A DNA stretch of 64,000 bases, from contig JAUIBW010000005.1 in NCBI GenBank assembly GCA_030427585.1, positions 124,001 through 188,000 on the forward strand. Direction: 5' to 3'. The translations under genes were made by a program, and so were the position numbers. A model generated the notes under the pieces. That model saw only the letters and a list, made by a program, of their open reading frames with translations. It had not been told where the DNA came from and ran no database searches. Below are positions 26,308-37,320 of the stretch, piece by piece (the stretch's first letter is position 1; each line of letters opens with the position of its first letter). The DNA is from Bacteroidia bacterium. GTDB taxonomy: Bacteria; Bacteroidota; Bacteroidia; Flavobacteriales; Flavobacteriaceae.

Positions 26308-29300
26308 TTACATATTTCGTCTGTACTGCCCTCCTACTTCAAATAATGCCGAAGTAATCTGGCCTAAAGAACATTTTTTACACACCTCCATCAAAGCTTC
26401 AAAAATATTCTGGTTATTGATGGCTTTTTGTTGTAGGTTTTTTAATAGTTCTGTAGTAGAATCAGCATTTCCTTTATGCAATTCGTTTAGCATTTTGATT
26501 TGATATTGCTTCTCCTCTTCTGTTGCACGAATTACTTCTCCTGGTGTTACCGTAGGCGATCCTTTAGAGCTTAAAAATGTATTTACCCCAATAATCGGAA
26601 ACTTTCCATTATGTTTCAACGTTTCATAGTATAAACTTTCTTCTTGTATTTTACTACGTTGATACATGGTTTCCATCGCCCCAAGCACTCCTCCTCGTTC
26701 TGTAATTCTGTCAAACTCTACCAATACAGCTTCTTCAACAAGATCTGTTAATTCTTCTATAATAAAAGATCCTTGAATTGGGTTTTCGTTTTTTGCAAGC
26801 CCCAGTTCTTTATTAATGATCAATTGTATTGCCATTGCCCTACGTACAGATTCTTCTGTTGGGGTGGTAATTGCTTCATCATAAGCATTGGTATGTAATG
26901 AATTACAATTGTCATAGATCGCATATAATGCCTGAAGTGTTGTACGAATATCATTAAAATCAATTTCCTGAGCATGCAATGATCTACCCGAGGTCTGAAT
27001 ATGATATTTCAACATCTGGGCTCTAGAATTTGCTCGGTATTTATTTTTTAGCGCTTTCGCCCATATTTTACGTGCTACACGGCCAATAACTGCATATTCT
27101 GGATCAATACCATTAGAGAAGAAAAAAGATAGGTTAGGTCCAAACTTATTAATATCCATTCCACGGCTTAGGTAATATTCTACATAAGTAAAACCATTTG
27201 CCAATGTTAATGCTAACTGCGTAATAGGATTTGCCCCTGCTTCTGCTATATGATATCCAGAAATAGATACCGAATAGAAGTTACGTACTTGCTGATCAAT
27301 AAAATATTCTTGTACATCTCCCATTAAACGCAATGCAAATTCTGTAGAGAAAATGCAGGTATTTTGTGCCTGATCTTCTTTAAGTATATCTGCTTGCACT
27401 GTGCCACGAACAGTGTTTAGGGTTGTAGCTTTAATTTCATTATATACATCTGCAGGCAGTACCTGATCCCCTGTAACACCAAGAAGCATTAGTCCTAATC
27501 CATCATTACCTTCGGGAAGTTCGCCTTGATATTCTGGGCGTTCTACACCTTTTTTGGCATATATCTTTTTGATTTTTGATGCTACTTCGTTCTCGAGATT
27601 ATTTTCTTTAATATATTTCTCACAGTTCTGATCAATTGCTGCATTCATAAAGAAACCTAACAGCATTGGTGCAGGGCCATTAATGGTCATACTCACCGAA
27701 GTCATGGCATGTGTTAAATCAAATCCAGAGTATAGTTTCTTTGCATCGTCAAGGCAGCAAATCGATACTCCTGCATTACCAATTTTACCATAGATATCGG
27801 GTCTCTGATCTGGATCGTTTCCATAAAGTGTTACCGAATCAAAGGCTGTAGAAAGTCGCTTAGCGGGCATTCCTAAACTCACATAGTGAAAACGTCGGTT
27901 GGTACGTTCGGGGCCTCCTTCCCCAGCAAACATACGTGTTGGATCTTCTCCGGTACGCTTAAAAGGATATAATCCCGAAGCATAAGGAAATTCACCTGGT
28001 ACATTTTCTTGCAAGCACCACTTTAAGATATCTCCCCAGGCTTTATATTTTGGTAAAGCTACCTTTGGTATCTGACTATGCGACAAAGACTCTGTATGGG
28101 TTTCTATTTTGATTTCTTTATCTCTTACCTTAAAAGCATAAATGGGGTCCTTATATTTTTTGACTTTAGCAGCCCACCCGGTAATAATTTCCCAATTATA
28201 AGGATCAAGGTTTAGTTTTACCCTGTCAAATTCTGCCAAAAGTAATTTCAAAAATGATGTATTATCCTCATTTTTTACATTCTGAAGGCTTTCTTCATCA
28301 ATACCATTCTTAGACAAAGCAATAGAATCAACATTAGTAACACTACAAATTGTTTTATAAATCCCGTATAATTTTTGTGCAACTTCTACCTGGGTACTTG
28401 CAGTTTTATCATACGCTCTGTTATTTTCAGAAATTTCTGATAGATATCTGGTTCGGCTTGGCGGAATAACAAATATCTTTTCTGACATTTCTTTCGAAAT
28501 ATGAAAATCAGATTTCAACTCTGCCCCTGTTTTCTCTACAATTTTATCCATAATTGCTTTGTAGAGTGTATTCATTCCCGGGTCATTAAACTGCGAGGCA
28601 ATAGTACCGAATACTGGTAATTCATCCTGTGGAATATCCCACAATTGATGATTACGCATATACTGTTTTTTTACATCTCGCAATGCATCCAAAGAACCTC
28701 TTTTATCAAACTTATTAATAGCCACCAAGTCTGCAAAATCTAACATATCTATTTTCTCTAATTGTGTTGCAGCACCAAATTCTGGTGTCATTACATATAA
28801 AGAAGTATCACTATGTTCTAAGATTTCGGTATCAGACTGACCAATTCCCGAGGTTTCGAGAATAATAAGGTCGAACTCTGCAGCTTTAAGCACTTCTATG
28901 GCTTCTGCCACATATTTAGACAATGCTAAATTAGATTGTCGTGTGGCCAGAGAACGCATATATACTCTTGAAGAATTAATAGCATTCATTCTAATTCTAT
29001 CTCCTAATAGTGCTCCTCCTGTTTTACGTTTAGAAGGATCTACAGAAATTAATCCGATTGTTTTTTCAGGAAAATCAATCAAAAACCTGCGAACTAACTC
29101 ATCTACTAATGATGATTTACCAGCACCACCCGTACCGGTAATACCAAGAACAGGTGTTTTAGATGTTTTATTTTTTATATGAATTTGGTCTAAGGTATCC
29201 TTGGCGACTTCAGGAAAATTTTCTGCAGCAGAAATAACCCTGGCAATAGAACCGATTTCTTTTTCTGCTAGATGCTCTACTTCTCCATTAAGATGATCTC

Positions 29301-29742
29301 CTATAGGGAAATCTGACCTTTCTACCAGGTCATTGATCATCCCTTGTAATCCAAGTTCTCTTCCATCATCAGGAGAGTATATACGAGTAATCCCATAATC
29401 CATCAACTCTTTGATCTCTTCTGGAAGGATTACTCCGCCACCGCCTCCAAATATTTTAATATGAGTTGTTCCTTTTTCTTTTAGCAAATCATACATGTAT
29501 TTAAAATACTCGTTATGTCCTCCTTGATAAGAAGTCATCGCAATAGCATTAGCATCTTCCTGTATGGCGCAATTCACAACCTCTTCTACACTACGATCGT
29601 GACCTAAGTGAATGACTTCTACTCCTGTAGACTGGATAATACGACGCATAATATTAATAGCGGCATCATGTCCATCAAATAATGAAGCCGCGGTAACTAT
29701 TCTTACTTTATTTTTGGGTGTATACGGTGTTTTTTGTTCCAT
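26308..29742 (-). CDS. icmF: Fused isobutyryl-CoA mutase IcmF (B12-dependent mutase with built-in G-protein chaperone)
   Basis: An 1144-residue fusion of three parts: an N-terminal cobalamin-binding domain (about 10-140; DGHDAAIN for the lower-ligand His and [12 protein letters not shown]), a MeaB-like GTPase (about 195-520; P-loop [16 protein letters not shown]), and the TIM-barrel mutase (about 570-1144). The substrate pocket reads [16 protein letters not shown], the isobutyryl-CoA mutase form, rather than the TMY/RPW pattern of methylmalonyl-CoA mutase. It would interconvert isobutyryl- and n-butyryl-CoA, linking Val breakdown to fatty-acid-like metabolism. It is a single gene. Confidence 0.9.
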   Translation of the reverse strand: MEQKTPYTPKNKVRIVTAASLFDGHDAAINIMRRIIQSTGVEVIHLGHDRSVEEVVNCAIQEDANAIAMTSYQGGHNEYFKYMYDLLKEKGTTHIKIFGGGGGVILPEEIKELMDYGITRIYSPDDGRELGLQGMINDLVERSDFPIGDHLNGEVEHLAEKEIGSIARVISAAENFPEVAKDTLDQIHIKNKTSKTPVLGITGTGGAGKSSLVDELVRRFLIDFPEKTIGLISVDPSKRKTGGALLGDRIRMNAINSSRVYMRSLATRQSNLALSKYVAEAIEVLKAAEFDLIILETSGIGQSDTEILEHSDTSLYVMTPEFGAATQLEKIDMLDFADLVAINKFDKRGSLDALRDVKKQYMRNHQLWDIPQDELPVFGTIASQFNDPGMNTLYKAIMDKIVEKTGAELKSDFHISKEMSEKIFVIPPSRTRYLSEISENNRAYDKTASTQVEVAQKLYGIYKTICSVTNVDSIALSKNGIDEESLQNVKNEDNTSFLKLLLAEFDRVKLNLDPYNWEIITGWAAKVKKYKDPIYAFKVRDKEIKIETHTESLSHSQIPKVALPKYKAWGDILKWCLQENVPGEFPYASGLYPFKRTGEDPTRMFAGEGGPERTNRRFHYVSLGMPAKRLSTAFDSVTLYGNDPDQRPDIYGKIGNAGVSICCLDDAKKLYSGFDLTHAMTSVSMTINGPAPMLLGFFMNAAIDQNCEKYIKENNLENEVASKIKKIYAKKGVERPEYQGELPEGNDGLGLMLLGVTGDQVLPADVYNEIKATTLNTVRGTVQADILKEDQAQNTCIFSTEFALRLMGDVQEYFIDQQVRNFYSVSISGYHIAEAGANPITQLALTLANGFTYVEYYLSRGMDINKFGPNLSFFFSNGIDPEYAVIGRVARKIWAKALKNKYRANSRAQMLKYHIQTSGRSLHAQEIDFNDIRTTLQALYAIYDNCNSLHTNAYDEAITTPTEESVRRAMAIQLIINKELGLAKNENPIQGSFIIEELTDLVEEAVLVEFDRITERGGVLGAMETMYQRSKIQEESLYYETLKHNGKFPIIGVNTFLSSKGSPTVTPGEVIRATEEEKQYQIKMLNELHKGNADSTTELLKNLQQKAINNQNIFEALMEVCKKCSLGQITSALFEVGGQYRRNM

Positions 29743-30025
29743 TGATAATAAAAAGTGGTTTTAATGCTGCCAATTTACGAAATATGCATCAAAAAGGATT
29801 ATTTTTTTAGAATTATATAATCTATTTAACCTATTTAATACTTTCATTATTTATAGTTCAAATTTAATATTAATTCTGTTAGTTTTCTAAAAATCATACA
29901 TTGATCAAGATAATACAATTCAAACCCATAAAAAAATACGGGTAATTAATAAAACTAAGGGGAAAACAATTTCTAAAATCAGTTCAATAATAGTAAGTTT
30001 ATGTCCTGAGAAAACACAAGTCACA

Positions 30026-30892
30026 ATGAAAAAAACAACCCTATTAATTAATTGCCCCGACAGAAAAGGAATTATTGCAACCGTCACCAATTTCATTCTG
30101 GCAAAAAAAGGAAATACCATATATATAGAACAGCATGTAGATCGTGAACTAAAAGAATTCTTTATGAGATTAGAGTGTGAATTTGATGAAGATGAAGATG
30201 AAGATGAAGAAAAACTAGCACTATTTAAAGAGTCCTTTACTACGCACGTTGCAGAAAATTATAATATGCATTGGGAAATGTATAATACCGAAAAAAAGCC
30301 TAGAATGGCTCTTTTTGTTTCTAAATATAATCATTGTCTTTATGATATTTTGGGAAGATATGTCTCTGGAGAACTAAAAGTACATATCCCTATTATTATT
30401 AGTAACCATGAAGATCTTAAGCCTATTGCTGATGCTTTTAATATCCCATTTAAATATATCCCAGTAACAAAAGATAACAAAAAACAGGCTGAAGCACAGC
30501 AAATAGAACTTCTTAAAGAATATCAAATTGATTTTATTGTCCTGGCGAGATATATGCAAATCATTTCTTCTGATTTTATCGATCAATTTCCTCATAAAAT
30601 CATAAACATACACCGTTCTTTTTTACCTGCTTTTCCTGGAACAAAACCATATCATTCTGCTTACGAAAGAGGCGTAAAAATCATTGGTGCAACAAGTCAT
30701 TATGTAACTTCTGATCCAGAAGGCGGTCCCATCATCGAGCAAGAGATTGCCCGTGTCTCCCATATTCATAATGCAGATGATTTTATGCTTAAAGGTCGTG
30801 ATCTCGAAAAAATTGTATTATCGCGAGCCATTAAACATCATATTGAAAGAAAACTACTGGTATACAACAACAAAACTGTAGTTTTTTCTTAA
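30026..30892 (+). CDS. purU: Formyltetrahydrofolate deformylase
   Basis: Hydrolyses 10-formyl-THF to formate and THF, balancing one-carbon units. The 288-residue protein has an N-terminal ACT domain (about 1-90; TLLINCPDRKGIIATVTNFI read in parts) and a formyltransferase-like domain with INIHRSFLPAFPGTKPYHSAY (read in parts), SHYVTSDPEGGPIIEQ and the His/Asp catalytic set. An acidic Asp-Glu repeat encoded by four GATGAA units lies at residues 54-62 in the ACT domain. It is a single gene. Confidence 0.93.
   Translation: MKKTTLLINCPDRKGIIATVTNFILAKKGNTIYIEQHVDRELKEFFMRLECEFDEDEDEDEEKLALFKESFTTHVAENYNMHWEMYNTEKKPRMALFVSKYNHCLYDILGRYVSGELKVHIPIIISNHEDLKPIADAFNIPFKYIPVTKDNKKQAEAQQIELLKEYQIDFIVLARYMQIISSDFIDQFPHKIINIHRSFLPAFPGTKPYHSAYERGVKIIGATSHYVTSDPEGGPIIEQEIARVSHIHNADDFMLKGRDLEKIVLSRAIKHHIERKLLVYNNKTVVFS
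30188..30211 (+). repeat. GATGAA microsatellite inside purU
   Basis: Four consecutive GATGAA hexamers (Asp-Glu) in frame. Slippage would add or remove two residues without a frameshift. Confidence 0.7.
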
Positions 30893-30957
30893 TGTAGAAA
30901 TATCATAGAAACAGACTTCTGCTTCAATGCACAAAATATTAAAAAGAGATATCAATT

Positions 30958-31569
30958 TTATAAATACTTACGTTGCTTTAACCATTTTACCATTTTAGGG
31001 TTGATTTTATGTCTTGGTAGCTTCCTAATTGGCTTGGTCTTTGCTTTGTTTTGTATAAGAAAAGTGACCATCTCTGTATGATCATGTACTACAGCAATAC
31101 ACAGTGGTGTTTCTATATATAATCCGGTGTGAACCCCATACTCAATTGGCACTTTATATTCTAATAATATTTTTGCAGCCTCCAGGGCATTCTCTTCTGC
31201 CGCTATCATCAAAGGTGTTTTATCAAAGTTATTTGGGATATTAGGGTCTGCTCCATCATCTAATAATAATTTTACCATAGTTTCATTATTTTCTCTAATA
31301 GCAGATATAAGTGGTGTTTCACCTAAACCAAATACAGTGGTGTCCTGAAAATTAATATCGGCCCCAGCCTTAAGAAGTATTTGTATTAGTTTACTATTAT
31401 TCTTAATAACTGCCATATTTAACGCAGAAAAACCTAATTCGGAAGTCATATTTACATCCGCCCCTATTCGCAATAGGTGCTTTACTAACAGAATATCTTC
31501 TCGAGCACAGGCTTCTACCAAAGATATGGTTCCTTCTTTTTTATTACTGGAAGTATAGGGTAATTTCAT
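30958..31569 (-). CDS. Ankyrin-repeat protein
   Basis: A 203-residue protein made of about five ankyrin repeats with the usual LLxxGADVN/T-PL patterns (LLRIGADVNMTSELGFSALNMA, LLKAGADINFQD, LLDDGADPNIPNNFDKTPLMIA, read in parts). There is no signal peptide, so it probably acts in the cytoplasm as a protein-binding scaffold. The partner is unknown. It is a single gene convergent with purU. Confidence 0.85.
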   Translation of the reverse strand: MKLPYTSSNKKEGTISLVEACAREDILLVKHLLRIGADVNMTSELGFSALNMAVIKNNSKLIQILLKAGADINFQDTTVFGLGETPLISAIRENNETMVKLLLDDGADPNIPNNFDKTPLMIAAEENALEAAKILLEYKVPIEYGVHTGLYIETPLCIAVVHDHTEMVTFLIQNKAKTKPIRKLPRHKINPKMVKWLKQRKYL

Positions 31570-31755
31570 GCCATTTTTCTGAAATATCTGTGACTTCTTA
31601 TTTAATTTAAAGTTAGTTATAAAAATAAGTCAATACACAGAAATACCTCCCTCTGTTTTCAGTGGTTTTATATTTCAATGTTTGGCATTAACATTTATAG
31701 TCCTTAATGTTTAGAAAGAAAAGTATCCTATGTAATAAAAATCTAAGTATACAAA

Positions 31756-31790
31756 AAAAGTAATCCTTCATTACAATAATGAAGTACTCT
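31756..31790 (-). terminator. Terminator after the MBL lipoprotein gene
   Basis: CTTCATTA/TAATGAAG with a 3-nt loop, extended by GTA/TAC pairing, lies directly after the stop codon and is followed by seven T on the minus strand. Confidence 0.7.
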
Positions 31791-31791
31791 T

Positions 31792-32748
31792 TTATAAAGG
31801 AAAAATATCCCCGGTATTTGCAAAATGATATCCTTGTTTTTCGAGAGTTGTTCTTCCTTCATGCTCTTTTTGAAATACGGGATTCGAATGATTAAAATGA
31901 ATAAATATTATTTTCGATTTCACTTCTTTAGGTTCATTTTCAAATAAAGCAATGGTTTCTTCGATAAAAGGATGTGGTACTTCTGACATTGGCCTTGGAA
32001 TTTCTCCATTTTTAAAGAATGTGGCATCAATAAAAGCATAATCTACTTGTTTAACCTGATCTACAATGTTTTTCTCCCAAAGAGACCATTTATTAATATC
32101 CGGAATAAATAATGCCTTTTTATTATTTCCGATAATTTTATATCCTACTGTTTCAGAATATTCATCTCTATGGGGCACCAAAAAAGGAATTACTTGTATT
32201 TTATTTGTTAAAGCAATGAGAGAATCTACTTGCATAGGTTTTATAGCTATATTCTGCAAAGAGACTAATTGTGACCAAGGACCGTTAGTTTCTAAAAAAG
32301 ATTGCATTCTTGGCATTGCATACACAGGTATTTTACTTGCTCCCATGGCTTCTCTACCAAAATGCATCAACCCTGTATAGTGCCCTATATGGGCATGTGT
32401 TAAAAATACACCATCAATAATAACATCACTTTTTAAATGTTCATTATCTAAAATTGCTAATTGTTCTGGCATATCTGGCGTTGCCTCGAATATAAATTTT
32501 TTATGGTTTTTCTTATCAATAACACCCAATGCAGTAATCAATTCTTTATCTGCCAGACCTTTTTGAATCGCTATATATTCGTTTGTATTGTTAATATGAG
32601 GAAATCCTCCGTCCTGTGCAATTCCTAATACAGTTATGTATTGATTAAATTCGTTTTGTAGAATGGATTGGCTTTTTATCGATACTTTTTCATTTTTACA
32701 TGAAATAATTAGAGTAGATAGTATTAAAAAAATTAAATTTGATTTCAT
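31792..32748 (-). CDS. PqqB-like metallo-beta-lactamase-fold lipoprotein
   Basis: A lipobox (IISC, Cys17) precedes an MBL-fold domain. The metal-binding pattern reads THAHIGHYTGLMHFG (His-x-His-x-x-His-like), with EATPDMPEQL before it and FIHFNHSNPV late. The arrangement with an N-terminal VLGIAQDGGFPH segment is that of PqqB-like hydrolases, but no PQQ genes are present here, so the role is likely different. Ends next to a terminator. It is a single gene. Confidence 0.85.
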   Translation of the reverse strand: MKSNLIFLILSTLIISCKNEKVSIKSQSILQNEFNQYITVLGIAQDGGFPHINNTNEYIAIQKGLADKELITALGVIDKKNHKKFIFEATPDMPEQLAILDNEHLKSDVIIDGVFLTHAHIGHYTGLMHFGREAMGASKIPVYAMPRMQSFLETNGPWSQLVSLQNIAIKPMQVDSLIALTNKIQVIPFLVPHRDEYSETVGYKIIGNNKKALFIPDINKWSLWEKNIVDQVKQVDYAFIDATFFKNGEIPRPMSEVPHPFIEETIALFENEPKEVKSKIIFIHFNHSNPVFQKEHEGRTTLEKQGYHFANTGDIFPL

Positions 32749-32876
32749 CTGGCTACATTTATTAATTTTTAAAGGTCAGGTAAAATTCGCAATAGGTAAT
32801 TATGATTAAATTTCGAATTACCTTACCGGCGTATTTAATATAGTTATAATCACAATCTCAAATCTAATAAGAAATC

Positions 32877-33590
32877 ATGAAACAAATTTTTAGTATACTC
32901 GCTATCTTTTTATTATCAAGTTGTGCAGAGTTACAGCAAGTTGTAAATAACCTACCGCAAACTACGGGAGGATTTGGAGTCACTAATATTGATATTGCTA
33001 ACGGGCTTAGAGAGGCATTAGATAATGGTATTGATAAGCAGGTTACAAAACTTACTCAAAAAGATGGTTTTTACAGAAATCAACTGGTTAAGATTCTTCT
33101 TCCACAAGAGTTACAAAAAGTAGATAAAACATTAAGAGATGTCGGATTAGGTAAACTTGCAGACGAAGGGTTAAAAGCAATTAATCGTGCTGCAGAAGAT
33201 GCAGTAAAAGAAGCGACACCTATATTTGTAGGTGCAGTAAAACAAATAACATTTAATGATGCTAAACAAATACTGTTAGGAAATAACAGGGCAGCTACCC
33301 AATACCTCGAGAGCAAGACCCGAAGTCAACTATATCAAAAGTTTAACCCTGTGATCAATAAATCATTTTCTAAAGTTGGTGCAGACAAAATCTGGTCTAA
33401 TATTATTACAAAATATAATGCAATACCCCTTACAAACAATGTTAACCCGGATCTCACTGATTATGTAACGGGTGAAGCTCTTAAAGGAGTGTATGCAATG
33501 ATTGCCGTAGAAGAGCAAGAAATCCGAACTAAGCTTAGTTCTAGAACAACCGACTTATTGCGACGGGTATTTGCGCTGCAAGATCAATAA
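32877..33590 (+). CDS. DUF4197-family lipoprotein
   Basis: A 237-residue protein with lipobox LSSC (Cys16) and then a mostly helical domain matching DUF4197: DIANGLREALDNGIDKQV, YRNQLVKILLPQELQKV, FVGAVKQITFNDAKQIL and DYVTGEALKGVYAMIAVEEQEIR (each read in part). The function is unknown. It is a single gene with a strong terminator. Confidence 0.88.
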   Translation: MKQIFSILAIFLLSSCAELQQVVNNLPQTTGGFGVTNIDIANGLREALDNGIDKQVTKLTQKDGFYRNQLVKILLPQELQKVDKTLRDVGLGKLADEGLKAINRAAEDAVKEATPIFVGAVKQITFNDAKQILLGNNRAATQYLESKTRSQLYQKFNPVINKSFSKVGADKIWSNIITKYNAIPLTNNVNPDLTDYVTGEALKGVYAMIAVEEQEIRTKLSSRTTDLLRRVFALQDQ

Positions 33591-33596
33591 TATCTT

Positions 33597-33633
33597 AAAT
33601 AAGTCTCTTAATTATTGATTAAGAGACTTATTT
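33597..33633 (+). terminator. Terminator after the DUF4197 gene
   Basis: A perfect 16-bp stem, AAATAAGTCTCTTAAT and its complement, with a 5-nt loop starts 6 bp after the stop codon. Confidence 0.85.
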
Positions 33634-33696
33634 ACATTTATCACAATTTTATACTACCTTAACTGATCCTTAAGAAACCTGCTTTTTATTATCTAG

Positions 33697-33704
33697 TATC
33701 TTTG
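33697..33704 (+). promoter_or_regulatory. Candidate -7 box of the 58-residue gene
   Basis: TATCTTTG fits TAnnTTTG and lies 24 bp before the start codon at 33729. Confidence 0.45.
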
Positions 33705-33728
33705 CATTATTAATGTAAGAGAAGAAAA

Positions 33729-33905
33729 ATGTTTGCCTGGTTAAAGAATAAAACTGAATTGCAAAAACTACAGAACACCTACTGTAAATTAATGAAGAGC
33801 GCTTATAAAATAGCACTTACGGATAAGAACAAAAGTGATCAGCTTCACCAAAAAGCTAATAAAATTTTAGTTCAAATAAAAGAAATTGAAGGGCAATCCT
33901 CCTGA
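33729..33905 (+). CDS. Small Lacal_2735-type protein (58 residues)
   Basis: The frame reads MFAWLKNKTELQKLQ... and ends KEIEGQSS with TGA. A short aromatic/basic start followed by a coiled-coil-like helical hairpin with many Lys, Leu and Gln is what I recall for the Lacal_2735 family of small flavobacterial proteins. The function is unknown. A good promoter box upstream supports expression. Confidence 0.75.
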   Translation: MFAWLKNKTELQKLQNTYCKLMKSAYKIALTDKNKSDQLHQKANKILVQIKEIEGQSS

Positions 33906-34022
33906 TGAATATTTGACACTCCTAAAACCGTTTAGTACTGTTTTTAAAAAATAAAGTATGGGCTAATTTCATACCAATACACTTCATGCATGGTATAGAA
34001 ATAGTTATCATGTACAGAATTT

Positions 34023-34808
34023 CTATACTTCATGAAGTGTTCTAAAATACGCAAAAGCCTCTGCAAGTCGAGACCCATACCATGAGAAATATTCTCCATC
34101 AACCAAAATAATCTTAGCATTGGTTACGTTTGTCAATTCATCAATATGCTTTTCTGAAAAAGGATATGGTTCTGAAGATAACATGATCAAGTCCAAATCT
34201 TGTAGTGAACCAAGTTCTTCTTTTGACACTTCTGGATAACGATCTTTATCACCAAAGACATTTATAAAACCATTTACTTTTAGTAGATGATCTACAAATG
34301 TGTTTTTACCGGTTACCATCCAGGGATCTTTCCAGATAAAATAGGCAACTCGTTTTTGAGGCACCCCAGATATAAAGTTATCAAAATATTCTTTTTCTAA
34401 TCTTATTTTAGATACCAGCGTAGTTGCTACCATTTTTTTGTCAAAAATATCTCCATATTGCATAATCATTTCTAAAGCTTCTGATATAGAAAAAATATCT
34501 GAAACATGTACCGGATATTCTTTTTCAAGATATTCTACTATTTCTCTTGTGTTTTCCTCCTTATTACAAAGAATAATATCAGGATTTAGCTTTTTAATTT
34601 TTTCATAATTAACTTTCTTAGTCCCTCCTACAATAGCTTTTTGACTTCTTATTATTTTGGGGTGAACACAAAATTTAGTAATCCCCACAATATCATCCGA
34701 TAACCCTAACGAAACTAATAATTCGGTTTGCGAAGGCACTAAAGAAACAATACGTTTTGGAGGTTGTATAAATTCGATTCTCCTACCCAATTGATCTGTA
34801 CATATCAT
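34023..34808 (-). CDS. BtuF-like cobalamin/siderophore-binding-type protein without signal peptide
   Basis: A 261-residue protein with the helical-backbone metal-receptor fold of ABC-transporter binding proteins: PKRIVSLVPSQTELLVSLGL at the start, NPDIILCNKEEN, WMVTGKNTFVDHLLKVNG and DGEYFSWYGSRL (read in parts). The first residues MICTDQLGRRIEF begin directly with the mature fold, so there is no export signal, and no ABC permease is adjacent. Such cytoplasmic-looking members are common in Flavobacteriia; the ligand may be a corrinoid. It is a single gene. Confidence 0.82.
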   Translation of the reverse strand: MICTDQLGRRIEFIQPPKRIVSLVPSQTELLVSLGLSDDIVGITKFCVHPKIIRSQKAIVGGTKKVNYEKIKKLNPDIILCNKEENTREIVEYLEKEYPVHVSDIFSISEALEMIMQYGDIFDKKMVATTLVSKIRLEKEYFDNFISGVPQKRVAYFIWKDPWMVTGKNTFVDHLLKVNGFINVFGDKDRYPEVSKEELGSLQDLDLIMLSSEPYPFSEKHIDELTNVTNAKIILVDGEYFSWYGSRLAEAFAYFRTLHEV

Positions 34809-34945
34809 ATCGTTGGCTGTATTATATCCTATGAATACTTAAAAATTATAAAAAAATCATAAATACTTAATAATTAGATACTTAAAATAGGATTTTAGGA
34901 AATATCTTCTTATCTTAGAAAATATTAAATTAAAATTTTGGGGCT

Positions 34946-35062
34946 ATGAGTTCAATATTACTAAATGTTATCATATATGGTATAATGGCATTTTTCGTTA
35001 TTTTTATTGCATACGGGCTTTATGGTTATGCAAAACATGTTTTTAACGCCAATAGACGTTAA
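34946..35062 (+). CDS. Tiny single-helix membrane protein (38 residues)
   Basis: The frame reads MSSILLNVIIYGIMAFFVIF... and ends HVFNANRR with TAA. There is one transmembrane helix (about residues 5-27) and a short basic tail. It has its own strong terminator 15 bp downstream, which supports a real transcription unit. I recall similar tiny proteins in flavobacterial genomes, but the function is unknown. Confidence 0.6.
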   Translation: MSSILLNVIIYGIMAFFVIFIAYGLYGYAKHVFNANRR

Positions 35063-35077
35063 TTCTATCCTTTTGGA

Positions 35078-35115
35078 AAGGAACAAGAATATTAAACTAT
35101 TCTTGTTCCTTTTTA
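35078..35115. terminator. Bidirectional terminator before pyrF
   Basis: AAGGAACAAGAATA and its exact complement (14 bp) enclose a 6-nt loop and are followed by T-rich DNA; it serves both the 38-residue gene and the convergent pyrF. Confidence 0.88.
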
Positions 35116-35118
35116 TTT

Positions 35119-35934
35119 TTATGATTTTAGTATATTTTCCATTTGTTTTTGAAGTTCAAACGCTTTTTCTGCTGCCGCCTTAGCATAATCTACTCCGTCT
35201 GAAGCATATATAATACCTCTGGAAGAGTTGATTAACAACCCTATCTGATCATTCAATCCATATCTGCAAACTTCTTGTAAATTTCCACCTTGTGCCCCTA
35301 CACCGGGAACCAAAAGAAAACTATCTGGTATAATTTTTCTAATTCCCCCAATAAACTCGGCTTTGGTTGCACCAACCACATACATTAAGTTTTCAGAGTT
35401 TTTATAGGATTTAGAAACTTCTAATACCTGCTTGTACAATTCTTTTCCCTCTACATTTTTTGTCTGAAAATCAAAAGCGCCCTGGTTAGATGTCAATGCC
35501 AGTAAAATCGCATGTTTATTCTCAAAAGCTAAAAAAGGCTCTACAGAATCTTTGCCCATGTATGGGGCAACCGTAACAGAATCAAACTCCAGGTCTTCAA
35601 AAAAAGCTTTGGCATACATTGTACTGGTATTGCCTATATCTCCTCGTTTGGCATCTGCAATCGTAAAAACTTCGGGGTAATTTGCATTTAGATAGGTAAT
35701 TGTTTTTTCGAGAGATTTCCATCCTTTAATACCATATGCCTCATAAAAAGCAATATTAGGTTTATAAGCTACCGCAAGATGATGCGTAGCATCTATAATG
35801 GCTTTATTAAACTCAAAAATAGGATCTTTTTCATCTAATAAATGTTTAGGGATTTTATTTAAATCCACATCTAGCCCTATACATAAAAACGATTGTTTTG
35901 CATGTATTTGGGCAACCAGTTCCTGAGTTGTCAT
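35119..35934 (-). CDS. pyrF: Orotidine 5'-phosphate decarboxylase
   Basis: Last step of UMP synthesis. The 271-residue protein belongs to the longer (subfamily 2) class: [14 protein letters not shown] at the start, catalytic segment [20 protein letters not shown] (read as [10 protein letters not shown] with Lys in the Asp-x-Lys-x-x-Asp tetrad), and [12 protein letters not shown] for phosphate binding. It is followed on the minus strand by a terminator and lies 28 bp downstream of the dehydrogenase gene, so a two-gene transcript is likely. Confidence 0.95.
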   Translation of the reverse strand: MTTQELVAQIHAKQSFLCIGLDVDLNKIPKHLLDEKDPIFEFNKAIIDATHHLAVAYKPNIAFYEAYGIKGWKSLEKTITYLNANYPEVFTIADAKRGDIGNTSTMYAKAFFEDLEFDSVTVAPYMGKDSVEPFLAFENKHAILLALTSNQGAFDFQTKNVEGKELYKQVLEVSKSYKNSENLMYVVGATKAEFIGGIRKIIPDSFLLVPGVGAQGGNLQEVCRYGLNDQIGLLINSSRGIIYASDGVDYAKAAAEKAFELQKQMENILKS

Positions 35935-35962
35935 ATTAATTGTATTGATCTATTGATTAACA

Positions 35963-37171
35963 TTATTCTTTACCCTCTACATACTCCTGAAGATAGCTAT
36001 ATCGTTCAGTTAACCTTCCGTCTTTGGTCATTCTTGCTCTTTCGAGAATACCATCTTTGTCATCATTAAAAAATGCAGGGATTACATGTTCTAAAAACAT
36101 ATCTCCAAATCCTGTACTGGCATCTTTGGGTAATTCACATGGCAAATTATCAACAGCCATGACCCCGATTGCATTCGGATCTGTAGCATCGGTTTCTGTT
36201 TCAGTTTGTGGATTATAGCCATATATTGGGTCTGCAATTGTAGAAGATCTAATTGTAGTGGCAACCGGCCCATCGATATCACATGAAATATCTGCTACTA
36301 ATTTGATATTAAAACTTTCTGATTTCGCATCTTCCCTGGTAAAAATATAAGGTGCCCCGTCCCCAAAAAAGTGACCTGCGATATACATATCGCTCACTTT
36401 TGCAAATCGCATAAAATCCCCTTTATATTCTTGTGGGTTTGTATAAAAATCACTCTTGTCCAGGGTACGTCCATCTTTGCGTTTATTATAATCCAACACA
36501 TCAATTTGAACATAAACAGGCTCATGAAACGTATCATTCAGATATTCGTCTACAGCAATTTCTCTAATATTCATAGCATCGAGAATCTCTTTGGCTCCAC
36601 TTCCTACTTTTCCATTTCCGGTAAGGACAATCTTTATATTGGGTAGCTTAATTTTCGATAATTCAGACTCTAATGCTTTTTGATCGCTAAGCGTTTCAGC
36701 CTTCGGTAAGGCAAAAGTATTAAACTTAAGTCCCCAAGCTCTAAATCCATTATACGCCCCAACAATCCCGGCGTATTTTCCAAATCCTATTAACCTAAAA
36801 CCATTTTGTCCCACAATAACTTCGTGATCATATAGCTCTATATTCTTTTTGAGAATTGCCTTAAGTAAATCCCTGTTATACGATTGTTTTTTGATCGTAT
36901 GCGAAAAGAAAAAGTATTTTTTGTTGGGTAATAAAGCGGTAATAGGCACTTCTTTTACACCAAGTAATACATCACAATCTGACAGGTCATCAGAAACGGT
37001 AAAACCTGATTTTTCATACTCAGAGTCATGAAAAACTCTAACATGAGAAGGTTCGACAATAAAAGAAGCTTGAGGAAATTTGGTCACTACTGATTTTAGG
37101 CCATCTGGTGAAAAAACAACACGACGATCTGGCGGGTTTTTTCGCTCTTTAATGACACCGAACTTAGTCAT
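35963..37171 (-). CDS. NAD(P)-dependent dehydrogenase of the alanine/saccharopine dehydrogenase superfamily
   Basis: I place the start at ATG 37171 (MTKFGVIKERKNPPDRRVVF), giving 402 residues. The open frame continues upstream to 37405, but that part runs antisense to tmRNA and encodes low-quality sequence, so it is not part of the gene. The N-terminal AlaDh/PNT-like domain is followed by a Rossmann segment VLTGNGKVGSGAKEIL, and later by VADISCDIDGPVATTIRSSTI (read in parts), typical of saccharopine/lysine-oxoglutarate reductase-like proteins. The substrate is unknown. Confidence 0.82.
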   Translation of the reverse strand: MTKFGVIKERKNPPDRRVVFSPDGLKSVVTKFPQASFIVEPSHVRVFHDSEYEKSGFTVSDDLSDCDVLLGVKEVPITALLPNKKYFFFSHTIKKQSYNRDLLKAILKKNIELYDHEVIVGQNGFRLIGFGKYAGIVGAYNGFRAWGLKFNTFALPKAETLSDQKALESELSKIKLPNIKIVLTGNGKVGSGAKEILDAMNIREIAVDEYLNDTFHEPVYVQIDVLDYNKRKDGRTLDKSDFYTNPQEYKGDFMRFAKVSDMYIAGHFFGDGAPYIFTREDAKSESFNIKLVADISCDIDGPVATTIRSSTIADPIYGYNPQTETETDATDPNAIGVMAVDNLPCELPKDASTGFGDMFLEHVIPAFFNDDKDGILERARMTKDGRLTERYSYLQEYVEGKE

Positions 37172-37320
37172 ATGAATTGGTATAAATTTTGTATTAAAAA
37201 ACGAGGGTAAAGATATGATAATTATGATTATATTTGCTGCCCGAAAGTATTTTTGGTCAAATTGAGAACATATTTTGTTTTCTAAAGAAATATAATGATC
37301 AAATTTCGGAAAATACCATT

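Noticed and set aside
26308..29742. Methylmalonyl-CoA mutase
   Set aside because: The substrate-binding segment reads [16 protein letters not shown] and the GTPase is fused, both marking IcmF.
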